The translations under genes and the position numbers were made by a program. Under the pieces are notes generated by a model. It worked only from the letters and a program-made list of their open reading frames with translations, was not told the origin of the DNA and searched no databases. Shown here piece by piece: positions 1 through 7,992 of a stretch of 29,512 bases of DNA. The stretch comes from DASYCK01 sp036500205. Its GTDB lineage: Bacteria > Myxococcota_A > Polyangia > Fen-1088. How positions within the stretch are numbered: position 1 is the stretch's first letter; every line of letters starts with the position of its first letter. Where the stretch lies: assembly GCA_036500205.1 (NCBI GenBank), contig DASYCK010000065.1, forward strand, positions 1 through 29,512. Reading direction: 5' to 3'.

Positions 1-1062
1 GTCGATCCACGCACCCGTGCCGCCATCGAGCGGGCTGCCGCGCGCATCCGCGCGTTTCACGACCGGGAGCGCTACGAATCCTTCGAGCTGCGCCAGCAGG
101 GCGTCGGTGAAGGAGCCGGCACCATCCGGCTGGGCCTGCGCGTCGCCCCGCTGGCGGTGGCGGGCATCTACGTTCCGGGCGGCAAGGCGCTGTACCCGTC
201 GACCGTGTTGATGACCGCCGTACCGGCCCGCGCCGCGGGCGTTCGGGAGATCATCATGACCACGCCCGGCCCGTCGCCCGAGACGCTGGCGGCCGCCCAG
301 GTGGCCGGCGTCGATCGCATCTTCACCATCGGCGGCGCGCAGGCGATCGCCGCGCTGGCCTACGGCACCGAGTCCGTTCCACGGGTCGACATCATCGTCG
401 GCCCGGGAAACGCTTACGTGGCGGCGGCCAAGCGGCTGGTGTTCGGCGACGTCGGCATCGATTCGATCGCCGGCCCCACCGAGGTGGTGATCGCCGCCGA
501 CAGCACAGCCGACCCGCGGTGCATCGCCGCCGATCTGCTGGCCCAGGCCGAGCACGACGAGCTGGCCGTGCCGATCCTGGTGGCCGTGGGGCGACAGATC
601 GCCGAGCAGGTCGCCGCCGAGCTGGAACGACAGCTCGCAATATTGCCGAAGCGCGCCATCGCCGAGCGCTCGCTGACCGATCAGGGCGCCATCCTGATCG
701 TCGACGACGCGAAGCAGGCCATCGACCTGGTCAATCGCCTGGCGCCCGAGCACGCCGAGCTGGCGATGGCCAACGCGCGCGCGCTGTCCGAAGGCGTCAC
801 CACGGCCGGGGCGCTGTTCCTCGGCCACCACACGCCCGAGTCGGTGGGCGACTACATCGCCGGGCCCAGCCACGTGCTCCCCACGTCGGGCAGCGCCCGC
901 TTCGCGTCGCCGCTGGGCGTGGCGGACTTCGTCAAGCGAACCTCCATCATCGAATACGACGCCGCCGCGCTCGCCGAACAGGCGGCCGACATCGAGCGCC
1001 TGGCCGAGGTCGAAGGCCTCGACGGACACGCCCGCGCCGTCCGCGCCCGCTTTCCCCGATGA
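1..1062 (+). CDS. hisD: Histidinol dehydrogenase, 5'-truncated by window edge
   Basis: HisD catalyses the last two oxidations of histidine synthesis, L-histidinol to L-histidine, using NAD+ and a zinc ion in the cytoplasm. The frame is open from base 1, so the start lies upstream; 353 residues are present of a family length near 430. Visible family blocks are VAGIYVPGGKALYPSTVLM near the left end, GPGNAYVAAAKRLVFGDVGI, then SIAGPTEVVIAADSTADP, and the AEHDELAVP block whose Glu and His codons at 550-555 match the catalytic Glu-His pair of the family. The C-terminal GPSHVLPTSGSARFASPLGV block is also intact. The TGA stop overlaps the ATG of the following methyltransferase (ATGA), so the two are probably cotranscribed. 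Nothing in the visible part looks damaged. Whether other his genes precede it cannot be seen. Confidence 0.97.
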   Translation, partial: VDPRTRAAIERAAARIRAFHDRERYESFELRQQGVGEGAGTIRLGLRVAPLAVAGIYVPGGKALYPSTVLMTAVPARAAGVREIIMTTPGPSPETLAAAQVAGVDRIFTIGGAQAIAALAYGTESVPRVDIIVGPGNAYVAAAKRLVFGDVGIDSIAGPTEVVIAADSTADPRCIAADLLAQAEHDELAVPILVAVGRQIAEQVAAELERQLAILPKRAIAERSLTDQGAILIVDDAKQAIDLVNRLAPEHAELAMANARALSEGVTTAGALFLGHHTPESVGDYIAGPSHVLPTSGSARFASPLGVADFVKRTSIIEYDAAALAEQAADIERLAEVEGLDGHARAVRARFPR

Positions 1063-1886
1063 AACGCCCCTCTCCCCGCCAGCAGAAGATCGCCGCCGCC
1101 TACGACGCCGACATCTGGCCGCTCGGCCCGATGCGCGCCGCCGAGCCGTTGCTGCGCGCGCTGCCCCGCCACCCCGGGACCGTCGCCTTCGAGTACGGCT
1201 GCGCCACCGGGCGGCTGACCCGCTCGGTGGCCGAGCGGCTGGACGACGACAGCCGGGTGGTGGCCGTGGATCCCTCGCCCGCCATGATCGACGTGGCGAA
1301 CGCCGGCGCGTCGCTGGCCCCGAAGATCGTGTTCCAACCCGGTGACGTCACCCCGCTGCCCGTCGAGGCCGGCTCGTGCGATCTGGTGTTCTCGAACCTC
1401 GCCTTCGGCGATCTGCCCAAGCCGGCCGAGACCCTGGTCGACTTCACGCGCGCGCTGAAGGCGGGGGGGCGCGCCCTGGTGACCTTGCCGATGCGCGGCT
1501 CGTGGGGCGAGTTCCTCGACCTCTACCGCGACGTGCTGCGCGAGCACGGCAAGCAGGAGGCGCTGGCCGCGCTCGCCACGTACGAGAAGTCGTTCCCCGA
1601 TTCGGCCACGGCCACCCGCTGGCTGGAGGGGGCGGGGATGACCAACGTCAGCGTGGAGACCGTGCGCTGGGAGATGCTGTTCAAGACCGCGCGCGAGTTC
1701 TTCTTCGCGCCGATCATCGAGCTGTTCCCGCTGCCGATCTGGAAGCAGATCGCCGGCGGGCGCGGCGACGAGATGCAGGACGTGTTCTTCTTCGTCAAGG
1801 AAGCGATCGAGACCTACTTCTCGGGGACGGTGTTTCCCGTGACCATGGTCGTCGGGCTGCTTCAAGGTGACAAGCGCCCGTCGTGA
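1059..1886 (+). CDS. Class I SAM-dependent methyltransferase
   Basis: A 275-residue protein with a Rossmann-like methyltransferase fold. The SAM-binding motif I is FEYGCATGRLT at about residues 44-54, followed by the acidic end of strand 2 (VVAVDPSPAMID) and a motif IV-like segment DLVFSNLAFGDL. This is the Methyltransf_11/25 type seen in many small-molecule and quinone methyltransferases. The C-terminal third is rich in Phe and Trp (FKTAREFFFAPIIELFPLPIW), which suggests a hydrophobic substrate pocket, but the substrate cannot be read from sequence. The ATG is chosen because it overlaps the hisD stop (ATGA) and precedes the first fold elements. Its own stop overlaps the ligA GTG start (GTGA). 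Being between hisD and ligA says little about its role. Alternatives include a BioC- or UbiE-like enzyme, without specific support. Confidence 0.85.
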   Translation: MKRPSPRQQKIAAAYDADIWPLGPMRAAEPLLRALPRHPGTVAFEYGCATGRLTRSVAERLDDDSRVVAVDPSPAMIDVANAGASLAPKIVFQPGDVTPLPVEAGSCDLVFSNLAFGDLPKPAETLVDFTRALKAGGRALVTLPMRGSWGEFLDLYRDVLREHGKQEALAALATYEKSFPDSATATRWLEGAGMTNVSVETVRWEMLFKTAREFFFAPIIELFPLPIWKQIAGGRGDEMQDVFFFVKEAIETYFSGTVFPVTMVVGLLQGDKRPS

Positions 1887-3925
1887 CGGCCACGCGACAG
1901 ACCTACCTCGACCTCGTCCGCGAGCTGGGCGAGCACGATCGTCGCTACTACGTCGACATGGCGCCGGTCATCTCCGACGTCGCCTACGACCAGCTCTACC
2001 GGTCGCTGAAGGACCTGGAGGCGGCGCATCCGGACTGGATCACGCCCGAGTCGCCCACCCAGCGGGTGGCGCCCGCGCCGCTGTCGGCGTTCCCCAAGGT
2101 GGTGCGCCAGGTCCCCATGCTGTCGCTCGACAACACCTACAGTCAGGACGAGCTGGCGGCGTTCTTCGATCGGGTGGTGAAGGGGCTGGACGGGCACGTC
2201 CCCCCGTTCGTCGTCGAGCCGAAGATCGACGGCATCAGCATCGAGCTGCGCTACGAGGAGGGGCGCTTCGTGCAAGGCGCCACCCGCGGGGACGGACGGA
2301 CCGGTGAGGACATCACCGTGAACCTGCGCACCATCCGCTCGCTGCCGCTGCGGCTCGACGAGCCGGTGACGATCACGGTGCGTGGCGAGGCGTTCATGCT
2401 GAAGCGCGACTTCGAGGCGCTCAACGCCGACCGCGTGCTGGCGGGCGAGGAGCCGGCCAAGAACCCCCGCAACTTCGCGGGCGGCTCGCTGAAGCTGCTC
2501 GATCCGCGCGAGTGCGCGCGCCGGCCGTTGCAGGTGATCCTGTACGAGCTGGTCGACGGCGAGCGGCAGCACGCGCTGCACTCGGCGTCGCTGCTGTGGC
2601 TGCGCGCGCTGGGCCTCCCCACGTCGCCCGACACGACGGTGGTCGCCGGCACGGACGAGCTGGGCGCGGCCGTCACCCGCTGGGCGAGCGCGCGCCACGC
2701 CCTTCCCTACGAGGCCGACGGCCTGGTCATCAAGGTGGACGCGTTTTCCGATCGGCGCCTGCTGGGAACGACCGCGAAGTTTCCCCGCTGGGCCATCGCC
2801 TACAAGTTTCCCGCGCTGCGCTCCCCCACGCGCGTGGTGGGCATCGAGATCAACATCGGCCGCACGGGCGCCGTCACGCCGGTGGCCATGCTGGAACCGG
2901 TCGAGCTGTCGGGCACCACGGTCAAGCGCGCCTCGCTGTTCAACTGGGACGAGGTGCGCCGCCTCGATCTGCACATCGGTGACCAGGTCATCGTCGAGAA
3001 GGCGGGCGAGATCATCCCGCAGGTGATCGAGGTGGTGCTGTCGGCGCGCACCGGAGCCGAGACGACCATCGAGATCCCCACCGTCTGTCCGTCATGCGGC
3101 TCGACCCTGGTGCGCAAGGAAGACGAGGTGGCGCTTCGCTGCGACAACCGGGCCTGCCCCGATCAGCGCTGGAAGGCGATCCAGTTCTTCTGCAACCGCG
3201 CGGCGCTGAACATCGAGGGGATCGGCGAGGTGCTGGCGCAGGAGCTGGTCAAGAAGGGATTGGTCGAGGACGTGGCCGACGTCTTCGATCTGACCGTCGA
3301 GAAGCTGGTGCCCCCGGAAGAAGCGACCGGCGCGCCGCGCATCGAGCGGATGGCGCGCAAGTCGGCCGAGAACCTGGTGGCGGCCATCGTGCGGGCGCGC
3401 GCGCAGATGACGCTGTCGCGGCTGCTGATCGGCCTCGGCATCCCGCACATCGGCGCGGTGGCGGCGCGGGCCGTCGCCGCCCGCTTTCAATCCTTCGCGG
3501 CGTTGATCGAGACGTCGGCCGAGGCGCGACGGGAAACGGTGGCCGCCATCGACGGCGTCGGTCCCGTCATCGCCGAGGCGCTCGACCAGTACTTCGCCGA
3601 CGCGACGAACGCGCGATTGATGACCCGGCTGCAAGCGCGCGGCGTGACCCCCGACGAGCCGGCGCCACGCGCCGCCATCGCGGGACCGCTGTCGGGAAAG
3701 CGCGTCTGCGTGACCGGCAAGCTGGCGCGACCGCGCGGCGACATCCAGAAGGACATCGAGGCGGCGGGCGGACAGTTCGTCACCACCGTCGGGAAGAACA
3801 CCGACATCCTGGTGATCGGCGGCGACGTGGGAAAGACGAAGCTCGACGCCGCCCGAAAGCTGGGCACCCAGATCGTCGACGAAGACGGCCTGGCGCTGCT
3901 GTTGCGCGGCGAGCCCGCCCCCTGA
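1883..3925 (+). CDS. ligA: NAD+-dependent DNA ligase LigA
   Basis: LigA seals nicks during replication and repair, using NAD+ as adenylate donor. The 680-residue length is normal for the family. Domains in order: Ia region (about 1-60) with YYVDMAPVISDVAYDQLY; adenylation domain with the catalytic lysine K114 in VEPKIDGISIELRYEEG; OB fold; a four-cysteine zinc finger (C402, C405, C420, C425); a helix-hairpin-helix region including IGLGIPHIGAVAAR; and a C-terminal BRCT domain from about residue 600 (LSGKRVCVTGKLARPR onwards). The GTG start at 1883 overlaps the stop of the preceding gene, and the first residues align with the usual start of the Ia domain, so this start is well supported. It is probably the last gene of the hisD-methyltransferase-ligA unit; the next gene runs the opposite way. 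No anomaly seen. Confidence 0.98.
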   Translation: MTATRQTYLDLVRELGEHDRRYYVDMAPVISDVAYDQLYRSLKDLEAAHPDWITPESPTQRVAPAPLSAFPKVVRQVPMLSLDNTYSQDELAAFFDRVVKGLDGHVPPFVVEPKIDGISIELRYEEGRFVQGATRGDGRTGEDITVNLRTIRSLPLRLDEPVTITVRGEAFMLKRDFEALNADRVLAGEEPAKNPRNFAGGSLKLLDPRECARRPLQVILYELVDGERQHALHSASLLWLRALGLPTSPDTTVVAGTDELGAAVTRWASARHALPYEADGLVIKVDAFSDRRLLGTTAKFPRWAIAYKFPALRSPTRVVGIEINIGRTGAVTPVAMLEPVELSGTTVKRASLFNWDEVRRLDLHIGDQVIVEKAGEIIPQVIEVVLSARTGAETTIEIPTVCPSCGSTLVRKEDEVALRCDNRACPDQRWKAIQFFCNRAALNIEGIGEVLAQELVKKGLVEDVADVFDLTVEKLVPPEEATGAPRIERMARKSAENLVAAIVRARAQMTLSRLLIGLGIPHIGAVAARAVAARFQSFAALIETSAEARRETVAAIDGVGPVIAEALDQYFADATNARLMTRLQARGVTPDEPAPRAAIAGPLSGKRVCVTGKLARPRGDIQKDIEAAGGQFVTTVGKNTDILVIGGDVGKTKLDAARKLGTQIVDEDGLALLLRGEPAP

Positions 3926-4067
3926 CGCCCGAAGCTCCCCCCAAAAGACACCTACCCTCTGGAGCCCGGGCCAATCCCAGCCCCCGTTCCACGAGCCTCG
4001 TCTCACCGGTAGCCTGCCCCACGTTCGAGCGGATCCGATTCCGCCCTCTGAAAAAGAGCGCACCACA

Positions 4068-4093
4068 GCCGCTGGCCGTCCGCGGCCAGCGGC
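4068..4093. terminator. Strong palindrome in convergent gap, possible terminator
   Basis: An 11-bp perfect stem (GCCGCTGGCCG paired with CGGCCAGCGGC) encloses a TCCG loop. It lies between the convergent ligA and the minus-strand lipoprotein gene. Read on the minus strand, a five-T run (the complement of 4051-4055) follows about 12 nt beyond the stem, so it could end minus-strand transcripts. On the plus strand no T run follows. Its role as a terminator is inferred from position and structure. Confidence 0.45.
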
Positions 4094-4159
4094 GAGGAGC
4101 GCATCGCGCGGCCCTGGCCTTCGTCTCTAGCGAAGCCTACTGCCGCCCGACCATGTGAA

Positions 4160-4194
4160 GCGCTCGTGAGCGCAGCGCTCGGGGCTAAGCCCCG
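4160..4194 (-). terminator. Double palindrome at the 3' end of the Gly/Ala lipoprotein gene
   Basis: Two short inverted repeats lie side by side: CGGGGC-TAA-GCCCCG at 4180-4194, which contains the stop codon of the minus-strand lipoprotein gene, and GCGCT-CGTG-AGCGC at 4160-4173 just downstream of it. Neither is followed by a clear T run, so intrinsic termination is only possible. They may instead stabilise the mRNA end. Confidence 0.35.
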
Positions 4195-4589
4195 CCGGCG
4201 CCGCCCGCCGCCGTGCCACCGGCACCGCCAGCCGCCGTGCCACCGGCACCGTCAGCCGCCGTGCCACCAGCACCGCCAGCGGCCGTGCCACCGGCACCGC
4301 CAGCCGCCGTGCCACCGGCACCGCCAGCCGCGCCACCAGCACTACCGCCGGCCGCGCCAGCGTGGCCGGCCGCCGCACCGCCAGCCGCGCCGCCCGCCGC
4401 GCCGCCAGCCGCGCCGCCACCGGCGCCGCCCGTGGCCGACGTGCCAGCCGTGCCCCCCGTTCCCTTGACCACGCCCCCCGGAGGGCAGTTGCCGCTGCCG
4501 TCATCGCACCCCGATATCGAGGAGAACCCGATCATCAATACGGCGCCAACGGGGACGAGACAGAGGGCTTTCGCGACAGTTTTCAACAT
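4185..4589 (-). CDS. Small lipoprotein with Gly/Ala/Thr tandem repeats
   Basis: A 134-residue predicted lipoprotein. The N-terminus is a type II signal peptide: basic K3 and K7, a hydrophobic stretch, and the lipobox ISGC ending at Cys28. After a short CDDGSGNCPPGG segment, almost all of the remaining protein (about residue 44 on) is Gly, Ala, Thr and Ser in GGAGGTAA-type repeats. No folded domain is visible, so it may be a flexible surface or periplasmic tether, or a stub. The ATG follows AAAGGATGATT, a good ribosome binding site that lies inside the end of the upstream TPR gene, whose stop is 7 nt before this ATG. The two genes are therefore almost certainly one transcript and perhaps translationally coupled. 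Function unknown. Repeat-driven length change is likely between strains. Confidence 0.72.
   Translation of the reverse strand: MLKTVAKALCLVPVGAVLMIGFSSISGCDDGSGNCPPGGVVKGTGGTAGTSATGGAGGGAAGGAAGGAAGGAAAGHAGAAGGSAGGAAGGAGGTAAGGAGGTAAGGAGGTAADGAGGTAAGGAGGTAAGGAGGA
4210..4329. repeat. Five tandem 24-bp coding repeats
   Basis: Five contiguous near-identical 24-bp units (gccgtgccaccggcaccgcc agcc on the plus strand, differing at one to three bases) start at 4210, 4234, 4258, 4282 and 4306. On the minus strand each encodes an eight-residue GGTAAGGA-like unit of the lipoprotein. A more degenerate GC-rich continuation follows to about 4435. The unit length is a multiple of three, so copy-number change keeps the frame. 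Confidence 0.9.
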
Positions 4590-4596
4590 GACGGAA

Positions 4597-7500
4597 TCAT
4601 CCTTTCAATTTTTGATGGGAGGACGGCGGGCTTTCATCGGTAGATTCATCGGCGACCTGAACGACGCCCGTTCGGGCCAGGCGGGGCTCGGACGGGTTCA
4701 ACGCCCGCGCCCGTTCATAACGCAAGCCCGCGCCGCCGACATCACCCTGCTCGTGAAGCAGGATGTCACCGGCGGTCACCGCGAACAGCGCGCGGCTCTT
4801 CACGTCGATGGTCTCGTCGGCGGCGAAGGCATCCAGCGCCTCCACGGCGTCGGCGAACCGGCGATCGACCATGGCCAGGGCCGCCCAGGTCTCGCGGGCC
4901 GCATGGCGCGCGGGGTGGTCGACGTCGTGCTCGGTCAGCAGCGATATCTCCTTCAACCGCGACAGCACCCGTCCGCGCCGATCGTCGTCGATCCCCCCCA
5001 GCAACAGCGGATCGAACCGCATCGACGCCCAGCTCTCGGCGACGTCCCGCACCCCACCGCCCGTCGCAGGAAGTCCCTTCATGGCGGCGACGCGCGCCAC
5101 CGCCGTCAGTCGCTGGGCCACGTGCAGATCGGCGTGCGCCGAACGGAGCGCCAGCTCGGCCCGGAAGGAGGGCTCGAGATCGGAGCCGTGGCGATCGAGG
5201 AGATGCTCCGTCGCCTTCCAGGCATTGTCCCACTGCTGGCGATCGAAGCAGATCTCCGACAGCCGCTCGAGCGACGGGCGATAGGCGGAGTTGCGCGCGT
5301 AGGACCGCGAATAGAACCCGAGCGCCCGATCGACCTTGCCGCCGCTCTCCGCGGCGCGCCCGATGCGGAAGTAGCGCTCGGCGGCGTCTCCCAGCGGTCC
5401 GGCGGCGAGCAGCACCTCCAGCGCCTGGGCCGCCTTCTCCCACGCCCCGGCGGCCAGCGCCGCGTTGAACATCGCCTCCAGCGCGTCGGCGTTCGTCGGC
5501 TGGAAACCCAGCGCGGCGTCCAGCACCTCGACTGCCCGATCGGCGCGGCCCAGCTTCTCCGCCAGCAACGTCCCCTGTTGCACCAGCAGCTCGACCCGCT
5601 CGGACGAGACGCGCACCCGCTCGATCTCCTTCTCGAGCAACGTCGACACGGCCGCCCAGTCGCGACGCGCGAAGGCCAGCCGGCGCAGCGCCGACAGCGG
5701 CGCGCGATCGTTCTCGTCGGCGTTCCGCGCTTGCACGTAGGCGGCCTCGGCGGCCGTGACGTCTCCCAGCCGTTCACTGGCGCGGCCGATGCCCAGCCAG
5801 ATTCGCCCCGCCACGGCGCCCGTGGCCAGGCCGACCCGCGCTTGCAGACGCTGGCGCAAGCCGCGCCAGTCGCCGCGCTGCTCGTGGAGCTTCTCCAGGG
5901 CCACCAGGACCTCGCCCGTCGCCGGTCCGAGATCGAACGCCGCCGTCAGATCCCGCTCCGCCTCGTCGAGACGACCGAGCGCCATCGATACCAGCGCCCG
6001 ATCGGTCAGCGCCCGCGCGCGCGCCTCGGCGTCTGGCGCGGCCAAGGTGCGCGCCGTCTCGACCGCGAGCTGATCGTCGCGCCGCCGCCAGTCATCGCCG
6101 AAGCTCTCGTCCTCCTTGCGACGGCCTCGCGCCTCGATGATCTCCCGATAATGGCCCAGCGCCGCGGGCAACCGGCCGTTGCGACGGCGATGTTCGGCGA
6201 GACGCCACAACAGCCCCAGGCGCGCGGGTGCGACCGCGAGCTCGGGCGATGCATCGGTGCGCGCCACCGCCCAGGCCAGCAGCTCGGTCAGGCGCGGCTC
6301 GTCACCCAGCCCGCGCAGCAACCGCTCCGCCGCCTCGAACGCGGGGCGGTCGGCTGGCTCGAGCGTCAGCAGCTCGAGCCAGGCGGTCGCGGCGCGCCCG
6401 CGATCCTCGGCCGCCGACTCGGCGAGCGCGGCCACGTCGCGCAGCGCCGCGATCCGGCCGGAGCGCTCCCTGACGTGCGGCAGGGCGACGAGCGCCAGCT
6501 CCAGCGACCGCTCCCCCTGCCCCAGCGCCTCCAGACGACGGCGGGCCGGCGCCAGCAGCGCCGGATCGGCCGGCGCATCCACGAGGGCGCCGATGCGAAT
6601 CTCGAGCGCGCGCTCCGCTTGCCCCATGTGCTCCAGCAGCTCGGCCTGTTCCGCCAGCAGCGCCGCCCGCCGGGGTCCCGTCGCGAGCTCGGCGTCCGCC
6701 TCCAGCGCCCGGACCAGCTCGGCGTCGCGCTCCCGCCGCCGCAGCAGCGCCGCGCGCCGCGCGCGCAAAGCGACGGTGCGCGCGGGCGACAGCTCGCCGA
6801 TGGCGCGTTCGAGCCCGGCCAGCGACTCCGCCGACAGCGGCGCCGTCTCGTCGTCCTCCAGCGCCTGCAGCCAGCGCCGCGCCAGGCGCTCGCGCCCCTC
6901 GGGCGTCAGCTCTTGCGTGAAGGCCGTCTCCAGAAGAGCCGCCCGCCGCGACGCCGCCGCGCCGTCTCGCCGATCGGTGAAGCGCACCGCGAGCGCCAGC
7001 GCAGCCGTTCCCCCGGGACTTCCCGACAGCAGCGGCAGCAACGACTCGACCGCCGCCGCGCGTTCCCGATCGGTATGGGCCACGGCGATGGCCGCTTGCG
7101 CGCGGCGAAAGCGACGTTCCAGGGAATCGTTCGGCCCGACGAAAGCGCGCGGCTCGGCGCGGGCCATCTGCGCCAGCGGGCGCCCCAGATCGGCTCCCCA
7201 GCGCAGGGCCAGCTCGACGTCATCGGCCTCCAGCGCCTTCGCCACCAGACCGGAGAGGGTCTCGCCGGCCCGCGCCTGGGCCGTGCCTTCGTTCGTCAGC
7301 TCGACCAGGGTGCGCGCCAGGAACAGCGCCTGGCGCCGTCCACCGGCTCGATCGATCGCCTCGACCAGCTGATTCAGCCGCTCGGAGCGCGCCTCGTCGA
7401 GGTCGGGTCCGCGCGCCACCTCTTCGCCCAGGCGGCGCGCCCACACCGGCTTCCCCGCCGCGAGCGCGACGAACGCCTGCTCGAGCCGATCCGTCGCCGA

Positions 7501-7932
7501 GCGCGGCGCCGCCGGCGGAACGGCGGTGACCAGGGGCGCGGGCGACGGAAGCGGCAGCAGGATCGGCTGCGTATCGTCCCGGGGCAGCGCCGTCGGCAAG
7601 GCGCCCGGCGGGCGGGGACCGACCAGCCGGCGCCGCCCCGTCGAGGCGTGGCCGTTCACTTCGTCGAGGAACGGGCCGGCCTCCGCCGGCGACAGGCGCG
7701 ACGACAGCACTCGCACGCCGAACAGCAGCCCGACCGACGCGGGCGCTTCGGCGGCCGCTTGCTTCAGCTCGGCGGCGGCGGCGGCCAGCTCGCCGCAAGC
7801 CACCAGCGCGTCGGCGAGGCGGACCCGGATCCTCCCCCGACCGACCGGATCGGTGGTGGCGGCCAGGGCCCGCCGAATGTCATCCATTCGGCCACGGGCA
7901 GGGCCCGCGTTTTCAAGCGCACCATCGGCCAC
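4597..7932 (-). CDS. Very large TPR-repeat protein, function unknown
   Basis: A 1111-residue protein made almost wholly of Ala/Arg/Leu-rich helical pairs typical of tetratricopeptide or SEL1-like repeats. Clear TPR-like helices include RIRVRLADALVACGELAAAA near the N-terminus and RALGFYSRSYARNSAYRPSL in the C-terminal third. A Pro-rich linker at roughly residues 100-150 separates a short N-terminal repeat block from the long array. There is no signal peptide or membrane segment, so it is predicted to be cytoplasmic and to act as a protein-binding scaffold. The GTG at 7932 is the longest start; an ATG at 7887 is equally plausible and neither has a strong ribosome binding site. It is divergent from manC (60 nt apart) and runs directly into the small lipoprotein gene. 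I do not recognise an orthologue. The opposite strand is also open over this length, but the TPR periodicity shows that the minus strand is coding. Confidence 0.85.
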   Translation of the reverse strand: MADGALENAGPARGRMDDIRRALAATTDPVGRGRIRVRLADALVACGELAAAAAELKQAAAEAPASVGLLFGVRVLSSRLSPAEAGPFLDEVNGHASTGRRRLVGPRPPGALPTALPRDDTQPILLPLPSPAPLVTAVPPAAPRSATDRLEQAFVALAAGKPVWARRLGEEVARGPDLDEARSERLNQLVEAIDRAGGRRQALFLARTLVELTNEGTAQARAGETLSGLVAKALEADDVELALRWGADLGRPLAQMARAEPRAFVGPNDSLERRFRRAQAAIAVAHTDRERAAAVESLLPLLSGSPGGTAALALAVRFTDRRDGAAASRRAALLETAFTQELTPEGRERLARRWLQALEDDETAPLSAESLAGLERAIGELSPARTVALRARRAALLRRRERDAELVRALEADAELATGPRRAALLAEQAELLEHMGQAERALEIRIGALVDAPADPALLAPARRRLEALGQGERSLELALVALPHVRERSGRIAALRDVAALAESAAEDRGRAATAWLELLTLEPADRPAFEAAERLLRGLGDEPRLTELLAWAVARTDASPELAVAPARLGLLWRLAEHRRRNGRLPAALGHYREIIEARGRRKEDESFGDDWRRRDDQLAVETARTLAAPDAEARARALTDRALVSMALGRLDEAERDLTAAFDLGPATGEVLVALEKLHEQRGDWRGLRQRLQARVGLATGAVAGRIWLGIGRASERLGDVTAAEAAYVQARNADENDRAPLSALRRLAFARRDWAAVSTLLEKEIERVRVSSERVELLVQQGTLLAEKLGRADRAVEVLDAALGFQPTNADALEAMFNAALAAGAWEKAAQALEVLLAAGPLGDAAERYFRIGRAAESGGKVDRALGFYSRSYARNSAYRPSLERLSEICFDRQQWDNAWKATEHLLDRHGSDLEPSFRAELALRSAHADLHVAQRLTAVARVAAMKGLPATGGGVRDVAESWASMRFDPLLLGGIDDDRRGRVLSRLKEISLLTEHDVDHPARHAARETWAALAMVDRRFADAVEALDAFAADETIDVKSRALFAVTAGDILLHEQGDVGGAGLRYERARALNPSEPRLARTGVVQVADESTDESPPSSHQKLKG

Positions 7933-7992
7933 GAGGCCAGCGTATCATCAATTGAAACGACCGGTGTTCTGGTAGATTGCCCGCCTTTTCTC
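7933..7992 (+). promoter_or_regulatory. Divergent promoter region, TPR gene / manC
   Basis: Only 60 nt separate the two divergent starts, so both promoters must lie here or overlap the coding ends. For manC, TTGAAA at 7952-7957 and TAGATT at 7973-7978 resemble -35 and -10 elements, but the 15-nt spacing is short. If used, the manC leader would be very short, which fits the absence of a ribosome binding site before its ATG. No convincing minus-strand promoter was found. Confidence 0.3.

Noticed and set aside
519..1058. Upstream open extension of the methyltransferase frame inside hisD
   Set aside because: The sequence is Arg-rich and not methyltransferase-like; the ATG overlapping the hisD stop fits the fold start.
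4213..7992. Very long plus-strand open frame opposite the TPR gene, continuous with manC
   Set aside because: Its translation is Arg/Gln/Pro-rich with no domain until manC begins at 7993, while the minus strand shows TPR helix periodicity. It is an antisense shadow caused by high GC.
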